A stretch of DNA of 64,000 nucleotides from assembly GCA_036407035.1 (NCBI GenBank), contig DASXAA010000093.1, forward strand, positions 1-64,000. The letters are read 5' to 3'. The translations under genes were made by a program, and so were the position numbers. Below, piece after piece: positions 48,426 to 56,712 of this stretch; positions within the stretch are counted from its first letter, which is position 1; the number at the start of each line of letters is the position of its first letter. The notes beneath the pieces were generated by a model. The model did not search any database and was not told the origin of the DNA. It saw only the letters and a list, made by a program, of their open reading frames with translations. Source of the stretch: JACVRW01 sp036407035. Lineage in GTDB: Bacteria; Actinomycetota; Thermoleophilia; Solirubrobacterales; Thermoleophilaceae.

Positions 48426-48510
48426 CGAGTACCCATCCTGCCACCCCGGGCCGCCGGAGGAGGTCCTCGGCGCGAACGTTCTGCTGGATCGCTGTGAGTC
48501 GGGGGTCCAT
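48307..48510 (-). other. Open frame with strong Shine-Dalgarno overlapping the MalT-like start
   Basis: ATG at 48510 preceded by GAGGAG at good spacing opens a 67-codon frame (MDPRLTAIQQNVRAEDLLRR...) that runs across the regulator start in another frame. It may be an upstream coupling frame or a chance open frame. The later part is an Arg/Ser-rich shadow of the regulator, so a full protein is doubtful. Confidence 0.25.
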
Positions 48511-48655
48511 GGTGTCTCCTCAAAAGCTGTTGCCACGAAGAGAGTGTGGGCCTGAGGAACCCAGGCGGCATCGGGGATTCGGAGCGACTTCGCGGCCGCC
48601 ACCCCTTATTTCGGGCGAGCGAGCCCTTAGGGCCTTACGTCAGAATCCGCTTCGG

Positions 48656-48826
48656 ATGCGGGCCGGCCTGTGCGACAGCTGCCGCCACCAGCGGGTCGTG
48701 CGCAACACGCGCGGCGGCGTCTTCTCGCTCTGCGAGCGGTCGCGCACCGACGACCGCTACCCGAAGTACCCGCGGCTGCCGGTGGAGCGCTGCCCGGGCT
48801 ACGAGCGGGTCAAGGGGTCTCGGTGA
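48656..48826 (+). CDS. Small four-cysteine protein (zinc-ribbon-like)
   Basis: A 56-residue protein: MRAGLCDSCRHQRVVRNTRG, then GVFSLCERSRTDDRYPKYPR and LPVERCPGYE. The CxxC...C...C spacing and the PKYPRLPVxRCPGYE ending recur in small actinobacterial proteins of unknown function. It could bind zinc or an Fe-S cluster. The ATG has only a weak ribosome binding site. Its end overlaps the convergent lipoprotein gene by 17 bases. Confidence 0.7.
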   Translation: MRAGLCDSCRHQRVVRNTRGGVFSLCERSRTDDRYPKYPRLPVERCPGYERVKGSR

Positions 48827-49427
48827 CGACCGTCTTGCCGTCGTCGGCCACGCGCGCCTTCGGAACGGTGTTCGACACCGTGCCCCTGAACGTGCCCCTC
48901 GGGGCGGGCCCGCCGTCCGGGCCGGTGGCGCTCGCCTTGCCGGTGAGGCCGGCGGCGACCCTGTAGTCCACCTTGTACGGTCCCGCGACGACGGCCGTCA
49001 CGTTCCACCTGAAGCTGCGCTGCTTGCCCGCCTTGAGCGGCCCGCAGGCCCAGGTGTTGACGTAGGCCGTGGTACAGCCGCCCGGCGCCGCCTCTTGCGA
49101 CTCGGGAAAGCCGCCGATCTCCCTCGGCACCCCGTTGATGATGAACTGGGGACGCTCCGGGTCGGCGAGGTCCGGCTCGTCCTTGCGGAAGTCGAAGCCG
49201 TCGACCGTGACCGCGATGTTCGGGATCGTCTTCTTCCCCGGGTTGCGGACCGTGATCACGAGGTCGGACTTCTGGGCCAGCTGCTGCTTGGCGGGGAAGG
49301 TCGCGTCCACGAGCTCGACCGGGAAGTCGCCCTCGGGCTCGTTCGCGTCCTGGCGCTCGCCCCCGCCGCAGCCGGCGAGCGCGGCGAGGCCGACAAGCGC
49401 GATCGTCCCGATCCTCCGCCCCTCCAA
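48810..49427 (-). CDS. Putative lipoprotein
   Basis: A 205-residue predicted lipoprotein. From the TTG start the sequence MEGRRIGTIALVGLAALAGC gives a short basic n-region, a hydrophobic core and a perfect lipobox LAGC. The mature part looks like a single immunoglobulin-like beta domain (SDLVITVRNPGKKTIPNIAV, VAGPYKVDYRVAAGLTGKAS) with one extra cysteine pair (GGCTTAYVNTWACG). TATGTT lies 9 bases before the TTG. Longer in-frame readings upstream lack a signal sequence at their N-terminus. Function unknown. Divergent from the mce operon. Confidence 0.7.
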   Translation of the reverse strand: MEGRRIGTIALVGLAALAGCGGGERQDANEPEGDFPVELVDATFPAKQQLAQKSDLVITVRNPGKKTIPNIAVTVDGFDFRKDEPDLADPERPQFIINGVPREIGGFPESQEAAPGGCTTAYVNTWACGPLKAGKQRSFRWNVTAVVAGPYKVDYRVAAGLTGKASATGPDGGPAPRGTFRGTVSNTVPKARVADDGKTVVTETP

Positions 49428-49436
49428 GGTCGGGCG

Positions 49437-49442
49437 AACATA
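49437..49442 (-). promoter_or_regulatory. Candidate -10 box (TATGTT) of the lipoprotein gene
   Basis: On the minus strand TATGTT ends 9 bases before the TTG start. Leaderless arrangement. Confidence 0.4.
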
Positions 49443-49541
49443 CCATCGAACACCCGCGCCCGGCGCCGCTCGGGGCGGGGTGGTTCCCCCTGGCAGGTGG
49501 CGCGCGCATGCCATAGGCTTCACTCCGAGGGCGAGTTTTCG

Positions 49542-49565
49542 CGGGGGAACTGCATAATTCCCCCG
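49542..49565 (+). promoter_or_regulatory. Inverted repeat over a CATAAT -10 at the mce operon promoter
   Basis: A perfect 8-bp inverted repeat (CGGGGGAA / TTCCCCCG) with an 8-base loop containing CATAAT, a probable -10 box at 49553-49558. The site is 16 bases before the first mce-operon start, and a GGGAGAGG Shine-Dalgarno follows at once. An operator for a dimeric repressor is inferred. A weak terminator or attenuator is the alternative. Confidence 0.55.
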
Positions 49566-49580
49566 GGAGAGGTGCTATGA

Positions 49581-50387
49581 GTGGTTAGAGCCGCGGCGGA
49601 CAGGGTCTTCCTGCCTACAAAGAACCTGCTCGAGCAGGTGGGGGACATGATGATCTTGACCGGCAAGACGCTGGTCTCCGCGCTGCGCCCGCCCTACCCC
49701 TACGGCACCGAGTTCGTCCAGCAGTTCCTCTTCATGCTGCGCCTCTGCTGGCTGCCGCTGACGATCTCGACGATCGCGTTCGGCTATGGCGCGCCCGGCC
49801 TCCAGGCCGGCAACTTCCTCGTGCTGTTCGGGGCGATCGACCGCCTCGGCGGCTTCTTCGTCCTCGCGTCGATCCGCGAGTTCGCCCCCTCCGTGACCGC
49901 GATCATCGTCGCCGGGGTCGGCGGTACCGCGATCACGGCCGACCTCGGCGCGCGCAAGATCCGCGAGGAGCTGGACGCGCTCCAGGTGCTCGGCGTCGAC
50001 CCGATCAAGAACCTGGTGGTGCCGCGGTTCCTGGCGCTGATGATCGTCACCGGCCTGTTCAACATCTACGCGCTCCTCTTCGGCATCTTCGGCGGAGTCC
50101 TGGCCACCCTCACCTTCGACGCGCCCTTGGGCCCGTTCTTCGCCACGCTGCTCAACAACGCCTCCACCACGGACCTGTGGGGGTCGGTCGTCAAGACGAC
50201 CCTGTTCGGGGCGATCATCGCGATCGTCTCCTGTTACAAGGGGATGACCGCGTCCGGAGGCGCCGAGGGGGTGGGTCGAGCCGTCAACCAAGGCGTCGTC
50301 ATCGAGTTCCTGGGCATCTTCGCCTTCAACTACGTCTTCACCCAGACGCTGCTCGCCACCCACCCCGAGATCTCGGTGATCAAGTGA
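49581..50387 (+). CDS. MlaE/YrbE-type ABC permease, first copy (mce operon)
   Basis: A 268-residue permease of the YrbE/MlaE family, inner-membrane subunit of Mce lipid importers. An amphipathic N-terminal helix (RVFLPTKNLLEQVGDMMIL) precedes five spans. The conserved coupling region GGTAITADLGARKIREELDAL (split here: GGTAITADLG then ARKIREELDALQVLG) contacts the ATPase. GTG start with GGGAGAGG Shine-Dalgarno. It opens an operon of two permeases, an ATPase, six MCE proteins, an MMPL protein and a redoxin-like gene. Imported substrate is expected to be a lipid or sterol-like molecule. Confidence 0.93.
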   Translation: MVRAAADRVFLPTKNLLEQVGDMMILTGKTLVSALRPPYPYGTEFVQQFLFMLRLCWLPLTISTIAFGYGAPGLQAGNFLVLFGAIDRLGGFFVLASIREFAPSVTAIIVAGVGGTAITADLGARKIREELDALQVLGVDPIKNLVVPRFLALMIVTGLFNIYALLFGIFGGVLATLTFDAPLGPFFATLLNNASTTDLWGSVVKTTLFGAIIAIVSCYKGMTASGGAEGVGRAVNQGVVIEFLGIFAFNYVFTQTLLATHPEISVIK

Positions 50388-50454
50388 CCCTGAACGCTCA
50401 CACGCACCGCGTGTTCGCTAACTGCCGCGGGCGGCACAGGGGGGAGCGGGCCTA

Positions 50455-51255
50455 GTGGGCAACTCCTGGCTCAGCGTCCCGAAGGACTGGATCGCCTCGT
50501 TCGGCGACATCGCGAAGTTCTGCGCGCGCGTGATCGGCGACGTCTTCAACCTGCGCGTGTTCCGCTTCTTCGGCGAGGCGCTGCGCCAGGCGGGGATCCT
50601 GATCCTCGGCTCGGCGCTCGTGATCTGGGGGCTCGCGTTCATCCTCGGCCTCCAGTGCGGGATCGAGGGCGCGTACTTCAACCGCTCGGTAGGGGCCCCC
50701 GCCTACGCGGGCGTGTTCTCGGCGTGGTGCGACCTGCGCGAGATCATGCCCTACGCCTTCGGCTACATGATGTCGGCGAAGGTGGGCACCGGGCTCGTGG
50801 CGGAGATCGGCGCGATGAGGATCTCCGACGAGATCGACGCGCTCGAGGTGATGGGCATCAACTCGCTCGTCTTCCTCTGCGCGACGCGCCTGCTGGCGGC
50901 GTGGATGGTGCTGCCGTTCATGTACATCGCGGCCGTCGGGGCCGGCTTCTTCGCGAGCTACCTGGCCGTGGTGCAGCAGATCGGAGAGGTGTCGTCGGGC
51001 GGCTTCTTCCTGATCTTCTGGATGTTCCAGAACCCGCCCGACCTGTTCTACAGCCTGATCAAGGGCATGGCGATGGCCACGGTCATCGTGCTCGTGGGCT
51101 GCTACTACGGCTACACGGCCAGCGGCGGGCCGGTAGGGGTCGGCACGGCCACCGCCAAGTCGATGGTGCTGAACACCGTGATGGTGCATCTGGTGGGGAT
51201 GGTGGGCACGCAGATCTTCTGGGGATCGAACCCGAGGGCGCCCATCGGCGGATAG
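50455..51255 (+). CDS. MlaE/YrbE-type ABC permease, second copy (mce operon)
   Basis: A 266-residue YrbE/MlaE permease paralogous to the first. The coupling segment reads KVGTGLVAEIGAMRISDEID with GINSLVFLC after it. It should form a heterodimer with the first permease, as YrbEA/YrbEB pairs do in mycobacterial mce operons. GTG start with a GGGGGGAGCGGG Shine-Dalgarno. The 67-base gap upstream has no promoter-like signal, so it is in the same transcript. It is followed 30 bases later by the ATPase gene. Confidence 0.93.
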   Translation: MGNSWLSVPKDWIASFGDIAKFCARVIGDVFNLRVFRFFGEALRQAGILILGSALVIWGLAFILGLQCGIEGAYFNRSVGAPAYAGVFSAWCDLREIMPYAFGYMMSAKVGTGLVAEIGAMRISDEIDALEVMGINSLVFLCATRLLAAWMVLPFMYIAAVGAGFFASYLAVVQQIGEVSSGGFFLIFWMFQNPPDLFYSLIKGMAMATVIVLVGCYYGYTASGGPVGVGTATAKSMVLNTVMVHLVGMVGTQIFWGSNPRAPIGG

Positions 51256-51285
51256 GCGGGCGGAGTCCCCGCTGCAAGGAGGGAT

Positions 51286-52302
51286 ATGGACGAGGAGCGA
51301 GGAAGAGAGGACTGGGAGCGCCCGCTGCAGCCCGAGGAGATGGAGCGGGCGCCGGACGGGGAGGAGACGGCGGCGCCGCCGGGTGAGGAGCCCACGGGCG
51401 CGACGCGCGTGTCCTCCGAGCCGGCGGCGGAGCAGGAGCGCCCCGCCGGTGAGGCCAACACGCCCGGCGAGATGACCGCCGCGCGCGGCTCGGCCGCGGA
51501 GGCCGAGGAGTACCGCTGGCACTCCGGGCAGACGCGCGGCCACGGATCCGAGGACGCGGTGGAGTTCATCGACGTCGTCAAGGCGTTCGGCCGCAACCGC
51601 GTGCTGAACGGGCTCAACCTGGGCCTGCCCAACGAGCAGATCTCGATGATCCTGGGCCCGTCGGGCACCGGCAAGTCGGTGTGCATCAAGCACATGGTCG
51701 GCCTGCTCTACCCCGACGAGGGAGACGTGCTCGTGCACGGCGAGTCGGTGCCGAACATGGCCGACGACGAGCTGTTCGAGATGCGCAAGAAGTTCGGCGT
51801 GCTGTTCCAGGACGGCGCGCTGTTCGGCTCGATGAACGTGTACGACAACACCGCGTTCCCGCTCAGGCAGCACACGGACAAGGGCGAGGAGGAGATCCGT
51901 GAGATCGTCATGCGCCGGCTCACTGAGGTGGGACTGGCGATGGCCGCGGAGAAGATGCCCAACGAGCTGTCGGGCGGGATGCGCAAGCGCGCCGGGTTCG
52001 CCCGGGCGCTGGTGCTGGACCCGGACATCGTGCTGTTCGACGAGCCGGACTCCGGCCTCGACCCGGTCCGCACCGCGCTCCTCTGCGAGCTGATCATGGA
52101 GGTGCACGAGGAGAACGGCGGCGCGTACTGCGTGATCACCCACGACATCATGTCCGCGCGCCGGGTGGCCGACTACATCGCGATCCTGTGGAAGGGGCGG
52201 ATCGTGGAGTCCGGGCCGGCCAGCGAGTTGTTCAATTCCGACAACCAGTTCGTAAGGCAGTTTCTGTCCGGGGAGGCGCAGGGGCCCCTCGGCATGGAGT
52301 AA
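51286..52302 (+). CDS. MlaF/MceG-type ABC ATPase with acidic N-terminal extension
   Basis: A 338-residue ATP-binding subunit powering the Mce importer. Walker A GPSGTGKS at residues 124-131, ABC signature ELSGGMRKRAG and Walker B IVLFDEPDSGLDP are intact. Unlike typical MlaF (about 270 residues) it carries about 85 extra N-terminal residues rich in Glu, Pro and Ala (EERGREDWERPLQPEEMERA), probably disordered. In mycobacteria the equivalent MceG is encoded away from mce operons; here it is inside. AAGGAGGG Shine-Dalgarno precedes the ATG. Confidence 0.94.
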   Translation: MDEERGREDWERPLQPEEMERAPDGEETAAPPGEEPTGATRVSSEPAAEQERPAGEANTPGEMTAARGSAAEAEEYRWHSGQTRGHGSEDAVEFIDVVKAFGRNRVLNGLNLGLPNEQISMILGPSGTGKSVCIKHMVGLLYPDEGDVLVHGESVPNMADDELFEMRKKFGVLFQDGALFGSMNVYDNTAFPLRQHTDKGEEEIREIVMRRLTEVGLAMAAEKMPNELSGGMRKRAGFARALVLDPDIVLFDEPDSGLDPVRTALLCELIMEVHEENGGAYCVITHDIMSARRVADYIAILWKGRIVESGPASELFNSDNQFVRQFLSGEAQGPLGME

Positions 52303-52309
52303 AGATTGT

Positions 52310-52328
52310 GCGCAGGTAAAGCCTGCGC
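52310..52328 (+). other. Hairpin in the ATPase-MCE intergenic gap
   Basis: GCGCAGG / CCTGCGC 7-bp stem with a TAAAG loop, 8 bases after the ATPase stop. A second inverted repeat (GCGTC...GACGC around GTCGATCGAC) follows at about 52370. They could attenuate or process the transcript to set different levels of ATPase and MCE proteins. No U-tract. Confidence 0.4.
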
Positions 52329-52391
52329 GCAGCTGCGGGAGCCGGTGAGAGACTGGCTCTCGCGCGGGAGGCGTCGGTCGATCGACGACGC

Positions 52392-53792
52392 TTGGACTCA
52401 AGAGAAAGAGAGGAAAGGGCTCGTGAACCGCTCGATTCCGAGCGGGGATCCACGCTTGCCCGAGTGATCGCGGTCGCGGCGGTGATCGCCGCCGTCGCGG
52501 TCGTCGCCATCGCCCTCTTCGGGGGTGGCAGCGACTACCGCGTGCACGTCGTCTTCGAGAGCGCCGGCCAGCTGGTGAGGGGCAACGAGGTACGCGTGAG
52601 CGGCTCGCAGGTCGGGTCGATCAGCGACATCGACCTGAACGACGAGGGCCAGGCGGTCGTGACGATGAAGGTGAACGACGACCTGGCACCGCTCCACGCC
52701 GGCACGACGGCGACCATCAGGGTGACCTCTCTCTCCGGCATCGCGAACCGCTACATCTCGCTCCAGCCGGGGCCGAACAACGCGCGCGAGATCGCGGACG
52801 GCGGCACGATCACCGCCGACAGCACGAGTGCTCCCGTCGACATCGACACGCTCTTCAACACGCTCGACCCGAAGACGCGCCGGGGCCTGCGCAACTTCAT
52901 CCGGGGCAACGCCGACTGGTACGACCAGCGCGCGCCGGAGGCGGCGGCGAGCACGAAGTACCTGGCGCCCTTCCTCGGCAGCACCTCCGACCTGACGCGC
53001 GAGATCGCGCTCGACCAGGAGATCTTCCGCCGCTTCCTGACGGACAGCGCGAATACGGTCAGCGCGATCGCGGAGCGCCGCGACGACCTCGCCGACCTCG
53101 TGACGAACACGAACACCGCGATGAAGGCGATCGGCGACGAGAACGTGGCGCTGTCGCGCACCCTGCAGCTGCTGCCGGACACCCTGCGCAAGGCGAACAC
53201 GACCTTCGTGAACCTGCGCTCCGCCCTCAACGACCTCGACGTGCTCGTGAACGTGTCGAAGCCGGCCACCAAGGACCTGGCGCCGTTCTTCCGCGAGCTG
53301 CGCCCCGTCGTGCACGAGGCGCGGCCGACGCTCGCCGACCTGAGCGCCCTGATCCGCAGCCCGGGCCCGAACAACGACCTGATCGAGCTGACCGCGAAGC
53401 AGCCGCAGCTCGCGCGCCTGACGTCGACGGTGTTCCCGCGCACGATCCGCACGCTCGATCGCAGCCAGCCGGTGTTCGAGTACGCGCGCCCGTTCACGCC
53501 CGACTTCGCGGCCTGGTTCACCAAGTTCGCGGTCGTGGCCGGCTACTACGACGCGAACGGCCACTACGCGCGCGTCCAGCCGGTGTTCTCCCCCACGCGC
53601 TATACGCCCCCGCCCAGCGGGCCCGGGTCGAGGGGGCTGTTCGAGGTCGTCAACCCGGCGAACAAGCTCGACCAGTTCCAGAAGGGCGTGTTCAACCGCT
53701 GCCCCGGCTCCGCCACCCAACCCGCCCCCGACGGCTCCTCGCCGTTCGTGACGGGCGGGTGTGACCCCGACGCGATCCTCCCCGGCCCGTGA
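52392..53792 (+). CDS. MCE-family substrate-binding protein 1
   Basis: A 466-residue MCE protein. After a charged N-terminus (DSREREERAREPL) come a membrane anchor (about 24-43) and the MCE/MlaD beta domain (YRVHVVFESAGQLVRGNEVR). A long helical region predicted to form part of the tunnel (about 140-380) and a Pro-rich C-terminus with two cysteines (FNRCPG, GGCDPD) complete it. Hexamers of six different MCE proteins are the accepted architecture. Start is uncertain: TTG at 52392, or GTG at 52464, which overlaps the stop of a 14-codon Shine-Dalgarno-led frame as GTGA. Confidence 0.88.
   Translation: MDSREREERAREPLDSERGSTLARVIAVAAVIAAVAVVAIALFGGGSDYRVHVVFESAGQLVRGNEVRVSGSQVGSISDIDLNDEGQAVVTMKVNDDLAPLHAGTTATIRVTSLSGIANRYISLQPGPNNAREIADGGTITADSTSAPVDIDTLFNTLDPKTRRGLRNFIRGNADWYDQRAPEAAASTKYLAPFLGSTSDLTREIALDQEIFRRFLTDSANTVSAIAERRDDLADLVTNTNTAMKAIGDENVALSRTLQLLPDTLRKANTTFVNLRSALNDLDVLVNVSKPATKDLAPFFRELRPVVHEARPTLADLSALIRSPGPNNDLIELTAKQPQLARLTSTVFPRTIRTLDRSQPVFEYARPFTPDFAAWFTKFAVVAGYYDANGHYARVQPVFSPTRYTPPPSGPGSRGLFEVVNPANKLDQFQKGVFNRCPGSATQPAPDGSSPFVTGGCDPDAILPGP
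52423..52467 (+). other. Possible leader peptide frame coupled to MCE protein 1
   Basis: GTG preceded by AGGAAAGG opens a 14-codon frame (MNRSIPSGDPRLPE) whose TGA overlaps an in-frame GTG of the first MCE gene (GTGA), the same junction used by every other MCE gene. If used, the MCE protein would lack its first 24 residues. Confidence 0.3.
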
Positions 53793-55258
53793 GGCGCCTG
53801 CTCTACATCGCGCTGTTCGTCGCGATCGTGCCCTGGATCGTGATCGGCATCGTGCGCGAGGCCGGCGACGACGACACGAAGGACCACTACTTCGTGCGCG
53901 CGATCTTCGACAACGGGTCGACGCTCGTGCGCGGCGAGGACGTGAAGATCGCCGGGGCGCCGATCGGGATCGTCTCGGACATGAACCTGACCGACGACAA
54001 CAAGGCGGCGGTCACGCTCCGGATCGACGAGGACGACTTCACGCCGTTCAAGCAGGACGCGAACTGCACGATCCGCTCGCAGGGGCTGATCGGCGAGCGC
54101 TTTGTGGAGTGCGTGCCCGGCACGGCCGCCTCAGCACCGCTGCGGGAGATCGAGCACGGCGACGGCAAGGGCGAGTGGCTGCTGCCGGTGGAGAACACCA
54201 GCGCCCCCGTGGACCTCGACCTCGTGAACAACATCTGGCGGCTGCCCTACAGGCAGCGCCTCGCGATCCTGCTGAACGAGTTCGGGACCGGGCTGGCCGG
54301 GCGCGGCAGCGACCTGAACGCCGTCATCCACCGCTCGAACCCGGCGCTGCGCGAGACCGAGCAGCTGGTCCGCATCCTCGCGCAGCAGAACAAGGTGCTG
54401 GCCCGGCTGGCGAGGGACTCCGACACCGCGATCGCCCCGCTGGCCCGCGAGCGCGAGCACGTCTCGAACTTCATCGTCAAGGCGAACGAGACCGGCGAGG
54501 CCTCCGCCGAGCAGAGCAACAACATCCGCCGCTCGTTCGCCCTGCTGCCGCCGTTCCTGCGCCAGCTCCGGCCCCTGATGGTCGACCTCGAGGGCTTCGC
54601 CGACCAGGCCACCCCGGTGGTGAGCGACCTCGGCGAGGCGGCGCCGGACCTCGACCGCCTGATCCGTGGCCAGGGGACGATCTCGACCGCCGGGCTCGAG
54701 AGCTTCCCGAGCCTGGGCGACGCGCTCGAGCGCGGGCGGCCCGCGCTGATCCAGGCTCGTCCGCTGATCAAGGACCTCGGCACGCTCGGCAAGCAGGTCC
54801 GCCCCGTGGCAGAGGACCTCGACGCGCTCACGTCGAGCATCCAGGAGACCGGCGGCGTCAACCGGATCGCCGACCTCTTCTACTACCTGGCGCTGTCGAT
54901 CAACGGTTTCGACTCGATCGGCCACTACCTGCGCGCCGGCCTCGTCACGAACCTGTGCTCGACGTACGCGCTGATCCCGGGCCAGGGCTGCAACGCCAAC
55001 TTCTTCGACGAGACGAACCCGCCCACCCTGTCGAGCACCGCGGCGCAGAACGCGCCCGCGCCGAAGCGCACCGGCAAGGGCAGCGTGCCGCCGACCGGCT
55101 CGCTGCTGCAGGGCCTGATCGGCCCGTCCCCGACGCGGGCCGAGGTCCAGGAGCGGAACGAGAACCTGAAGGCGCTGCGGGAGCGGTCGAAGAGCGGCAC
55201 GTCGCCGGCGCTTCCCTCCGACCCGGCGCTCGACTACCTGCTGGGGGACGACCAGTGA
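53789..55258 (+). CDS. MCE-family protein 2
   Basis: A 489-residue MCE protein. Anchor at residues about 4-24 (LLYIALFVAIVPWIVIGIV), MCE domain (HYFVRAIFDNGSTLVRGEDV), helical tunnel region, and a C-terminal tail rich in Pro, Ser and Lys. Four cysteines: one pair inside the MCE domain (DANCTI, VECVPG) and one pair in the C-terminal region (NLCSTYALIPGQGCNANF). GTG start overlaps the previous stop (GTGA). Confidence 0.92.
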   Translation: MRRLLYIALFVAIVPWIVIGIVREAGDDDTKDHYFVRAIFDNGSTLVRGEDVKIAGAPIGIVSDMNLTDDNKAAVTLRIDEDDFTPFKQDANCTIRSQGLIGERFVECVPGTAASAPLREIEHGDGKGEWLLPVENTSAPVDLDLVNNIWRLPYRQRLAILLNEFGTGLAGRGSDLNAVIHRSNPALRETEQLVRILAQQNKVLARLARDSDTAIAPLAREREHVSNFIVKANETGEASAEQSNNIRRSFALLPPFLRQLRPLMVDLEGFADQATPVVSDLGEAAPDLDRLIRGQGTISTAGLESFPSLGDALERGRPALIQARPLIKDLGTLGKQVRPVAEDLDALTSSIQETGGVNRIADLFYYLALSINGFDSIGHYLRAGLVTNLCSTYALIPGQGCNANFFDETNPPTLSSTAAQNAPAPKRTGKGSVPPTGSLLQGLIGPSPTRAEVQERNENLKALRERSKSGTSPALPSDPALDYLLGDDQ

Positions 55259-56712
55259 GCCCGCGCCGCACCGGAACCGCGCTCACGGCCAGCCCGGTGC
55301 TCGTCGGGGCGGTGACCGTGCTGGTCACGATCGTGGCGGTCTTCCTCGCGTACAACGCCAACTCCGGCCTGCCGTTCGTGCCGACCTACGACCTGAAGGC
55401 GAACGTGCCGAACGCCGCGCAGCTGGTGAAGGGCTTCGAGGTGCGGATCGGTGGCGCGCGCGTGGGCATCATCGACAAGATCGAGCCGAAGCGGCGCGAC
55501 GACGGCACCACGTACGCGCAGCTGTCGCTGAAGCTCGACAAGCAGATCGAGCCGCTGCCGGCGGACTCGACGATGACGGTGCGACCGCGCTCCTCGCTCG
55601 GCCTCAAGTACCTCGAGATCACGCCCGGCTCCGGCCAGGCCGGCTTCAGGCCGGGCGCGGTGATCCCGATCACGCAGGCGAAGCCGATCGTCGAGCTGGA
55701 CGACTTCCTCAACATGTTCGACACGAAGGCGCGCACCGGCACCCGCCTCCAGATCCAGGGCCTCGGCAACGGGTTCGCCGGCCGCGGGCAGGACCTGAAC
55801 ACGGCGATCGGCGCGCTGCGCCCGCTGGTCGACGACCTCGAGCCGGTCGCGCGGAACCTGTCGTCGCCGGAGACGCAGCTCGCCCGCTTCTTCAGGGCGC
55901 TGGCGGACACCGCGACCGAGGTCGCCCCGGTCGCCGAGGAGCAGGCCGCGCTGTTCGTGAACCTCGACACGACGTTCACGTCGCTGGCGACGATCGCCCG
56001 GCCGTTCCTGCAGGAGACGATCCGCGAGTCGCCGCCGAGCGAGGAGGTGGCGATCGAGGACTTCCCGAAGCAGCGGCCGTTCATCCGCAACAACACCGCC
56101 TTGTTCCGCGAGCTCGCCCCCGGCGTGGCGACGCTCCCCACGTCGGCGCCGATCGTCGCGGACGCGTTCGAGGCCGGCACCAGGGTGTTGCCGAAGACGC
56201 CGCCGATCAACAGGAAGCTCGCGGACGTGTTCGAGGCGCTCGCCGACTTCTCGCAGGACCCGAAGGTCCGCCAGGGCGTCAACCAGCTGACCCGCCTGTC
56301 CACCTCGCTCAAGCCGACGCTCAAGTTCATCACGCCCTCGCAGACGGTCTGCAACTACGTGACGCTCTGGTTCCGCAACGCCGCCAGCCTGCTCTCGGAG
56401 GGCGACACGAACGGCAACTGGCAGCGCTTCATGGTCGTCGCGGCGCCGCAGGACCCGACCACCCTCGCGCTCGGGCCCAACAACGAGAGCGGCCCGTCGA
56501 GCGCGCCGGCGGACGGCCCCGGCAACTGGAACCACCTGCACTTCAACCCGTATCCGAACACCGCCGCGCCGGGGCAGCCCAAGGAGTGCGAGGCGGGCAA
56601 CGAGATCTTCCAGCAGGGCCGCACGATGATCGGCAACGCCCCCGGCCCGCTGATCACGAAGACCGACGGGCAGAGGGGCGCCAACGCCCGCTTCGCGAGG
56701 TCGTCGCCATGA
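55255..56712 (+). CDS. MCE-family protein 3
   Basis: A 485-residue MCE protein with anchor (VLVGAVTVLVTIVAVFLAY), MCE domain (YDLKANVPNAAQLVKGFEVR), a long helical region and a C-terminal domain with two cysteines (TVCNYVTLW, KECEAGN). The C-terminal section GPGNWNHLHFNPYPNT is the longest soluble tail of the set. GTG start overlaps the previous stop by GTGA, so translation is coupled. Confidence 0.92.
   Translation: MSPRRTGTALTASPVLVGAVTVLVTIVAVFLAYNANSGLPFVPTYDLKANVPNAAQLVKGFEVRIGGARVGIIDKIEPKRRDDGTTYAQLSLKLDKQIEPLPADSTMTVRPRSSLGLKYLEITPGSGQAGFRPGAVIPITQAKPIVELDDFLNMFDTKARTGTRLQIQGLGNGFAGRGQDLNTAIGALRPLVDDLEPVARNLSSPETQLARFFRALADTATEVAPVAEEQAALFVNLDTTFTSLATIARPFLQETIRESPPSEEVAIEDFPKQRPFIRNNTALFRELAPGVATLPTSAPIVADAFEAGTRVLPKTPPINRKLADVFEALADFSQDPKVRQGVNQLTRLSTSLKPTLKFITPSQTVCNYVTLWFRNAASLLSEGDTNGNWQRFMVVAAPQDPTTLALGPNNESGPSSAPADGPGNWNHLHFNPYPNTAAPGQPKECEAGNEIFQQGRTMIGNAPGPLITKTDGQRGANARFARSSP

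Noticed and set aside
52340..52362. GAGCC...GGCTC inverted repeat as a terminator after the ATPase gene
   Set aside because: Only 5 bp with a long loop and no U-tract, in the middle of an operon.
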